Origin: an uncultured Paraprevotella sp.
Lineage (GTDB): Bacteria; Bacteroidota; Bacteroidia; Bacteroidales; Bacteroidaceae
Length of the DNA: 15,097 nt
Reading direction: 5' to 3'
NCBI GenBank assembly: GCA_910584955.1
Contig: CAJUDC010000044.1
Span: 2,379-17,475 of the forward strand
Every line of letters starts with the position of its first letter. Position 1 is the stretch's first letter. The notes under the pieces are model-generated. The model had not been told where the DNA came from and did not search any database. It was given only the letters and a program-made list of their open reading frames with translations. A program made the translations under genes and the position numbers. Shown piece by piece: positions 14,335 to 15,097 of the stretch.

Positions 14335-15097
14335 TCACTCTCCCTTTTGGGTATCCGCAACCCCATCATTTGCTTCCACCGCTACCGATTGCATTTGCTC
14401 CGCCTCGAACTTTCCTTTTACCTTTTCATAAAATTCTGCATACACAGCATTCTTTATAATCATATAGCCCCCGAATACAGCCATAAAAAGCAAACCACAC
14501 AATATCATGAGGTATACAGGGAATTCCCCAGCTGACGATTTAAATAGGAAACACGGTAAGATAAATAGCAATGTCACGAACGCAAAAACAGCTCCCAGAG
14601 CGCAATCCCACCAGAACAAGTCAGCCTTATTTCCTTTCATCAACAGACCGCTACGCTTAAGCGCTCCGGTAAATTTCAATTCAGGCTCATCACACAATAT
14701 GAACGGGGTCATAGCGTACCGATAGGTAAGTACAATACCGGGAATGATACAGCACAACGTACCCGCAAGAATACAAAAAAAGCGCAAAAGCAAGGTACCG
14801 CAAACACGGCCAAAATCGCGGAAGCCGGAGAATAGAGTACTTATTTTCAAGGTTCTTTCACCACGGACTGCACTCAAGAAGAAAGAGGCCAACCCGTATT
14901 CAAGCGGGATTAACAAGACATTGGCAACAAAAGAAATCATCTGCTCACCGAGGTCGCTATCATAAGGACTCTTATTCCCCATACACATAGCTATGAAGGC
15001 CACTATAAAAAACACAGCCAGCGCCATTGTCATATACACCAGCCAAATTAAAAAGGATTTCCCCCAATGCCCACGAAGCGCCGCCCTTGCACGCGAC
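14335..15097 (-). CDS. DUF975 family integral membrane protein (paralogue 2, N-terminus outside window)
   Basis: The stop codon is TGA at 14335-14337 and the frame is open to the right edge. A GTG at 15039 could be read as a start, but the codons upstream of it (15040-15096) encode SRARAALRGHWGKSFLIWLV, which aligns with KRAWGDLRRHWLPAIVAAWL of paralogue 1, so the real start lies beyond the window. Shared blocks are YGLASFFLSAVRGE, CIIPGIVLTYRYAMTPFIL, GALKRSGLLMKGNKADLFWWD and AVYAEFYEK. At least five membrane segments are visible. The hydrophilic C-terminal tail is short. The function is unknown; as in paralogue 1, the conserved AEFYE motif after the last helix is the clearest family marker. 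Confidence 0.87.
   Translation of the reverse strand, partial: SRARAALRGHWGKSFLIWLVYMTMALAVFFIVAFIAMCMGNKSPYDSDLGEQMISFVANVLLIPLEYGLASFFLSAVRGERTLKISTLFSGFRDFGRVCGTLLLRFFCILAGTLCCIIPGIVLTYRYAMTPFILCDEPELKFTGALKRSGLLMKGNKADLFWWDCALGAVFAFVTLLFILPCFLFKSSAGEFPVYLMILCGLLFMAVFGGYMIIKNAVYAEFYEKVKGKFEAEQMQSVAVEANDGVADTQKGE

Overview
The window reads as a chromosomal segment from a Bacteroides-like member of the Bacteroidota. Several upstream regions carry the Bacteroides -7 promoter element TAnnTTTG, sometimes with a TTTG -33 box. Shine-Dalgarno sites are weak or absent. The gene set is also typical: a secreted GH31 glycosidase, a BACON/CBM32/M60 mucinase-type peptidase, a Bacteroidota-type Mrp and DUF975 membrane proteins. 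The species cannot be named from the sequence alone.

Layout, left to right. (1) 1-2000, minus: most of an exported GH31 glycoside hydrolase whose C-terminus lies outside the window. (2) 2310-3188, plus: a membrane-anchored coiled-coil protein of unknown function, ending at a strong hairpin shared with the converging gene. (3) 3309-4046, minus: a class I SAM-dependent methyltransferase. (4) 4310-6645, plus: a two-gene operon encoding a GatC-like PTS EIIC permease with no PTS partners in view, followed by a KduI-type 5-keto-4-deoxyuronate isomerase with an N-terminal signal peptide. A clear terminator follows. (5) 6646-7279: a long intergenic stretch holding three 14-bp dyads spaced exactly 22 bp apart. 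(6) 7280-10300, plus: a secreted M60 gluzincin peptidase with BACON-like repeats and an F5/8C (CBM32-like) domain, then a terminator. (7) 10348-11093: gene-free DNA with about four copies of a 110-bp tandem repeat, abutting a 75-nt hairpin with perfect 19-bp arms. (8) 11094-13119, minus: trmB then mrp/apbC, probably co-transcribed from a near-consensus promoter. (9) 13301 to the right edge, minus: two paralogous DUF975 membrane proteins, the upstream one cut by the edge.

The most interesting part is the EIIC + secreted KduI pair. All four zinc ligands of KduI are present, but the protein looks periplasmic, whereas the well-known enzyme is cytoplasmic. Canonical PTS phosphotransfer is generally not known from Bacteroides. 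My inference is that unsaturated uronate products of polysaccharide lyase digestion are isomerised in the periplasm, and the product is then taken up without phosphorylation by the EIIC-like permease. The GH31 enzyme and the M60 peptidase fit the same host- or plant-glycan lifestyle. The two repeat structures (three 22-bp-spaced dyads; 110-bp tandem array plus long hairpin) are not explained by the genes and deserve a genome-wide search.
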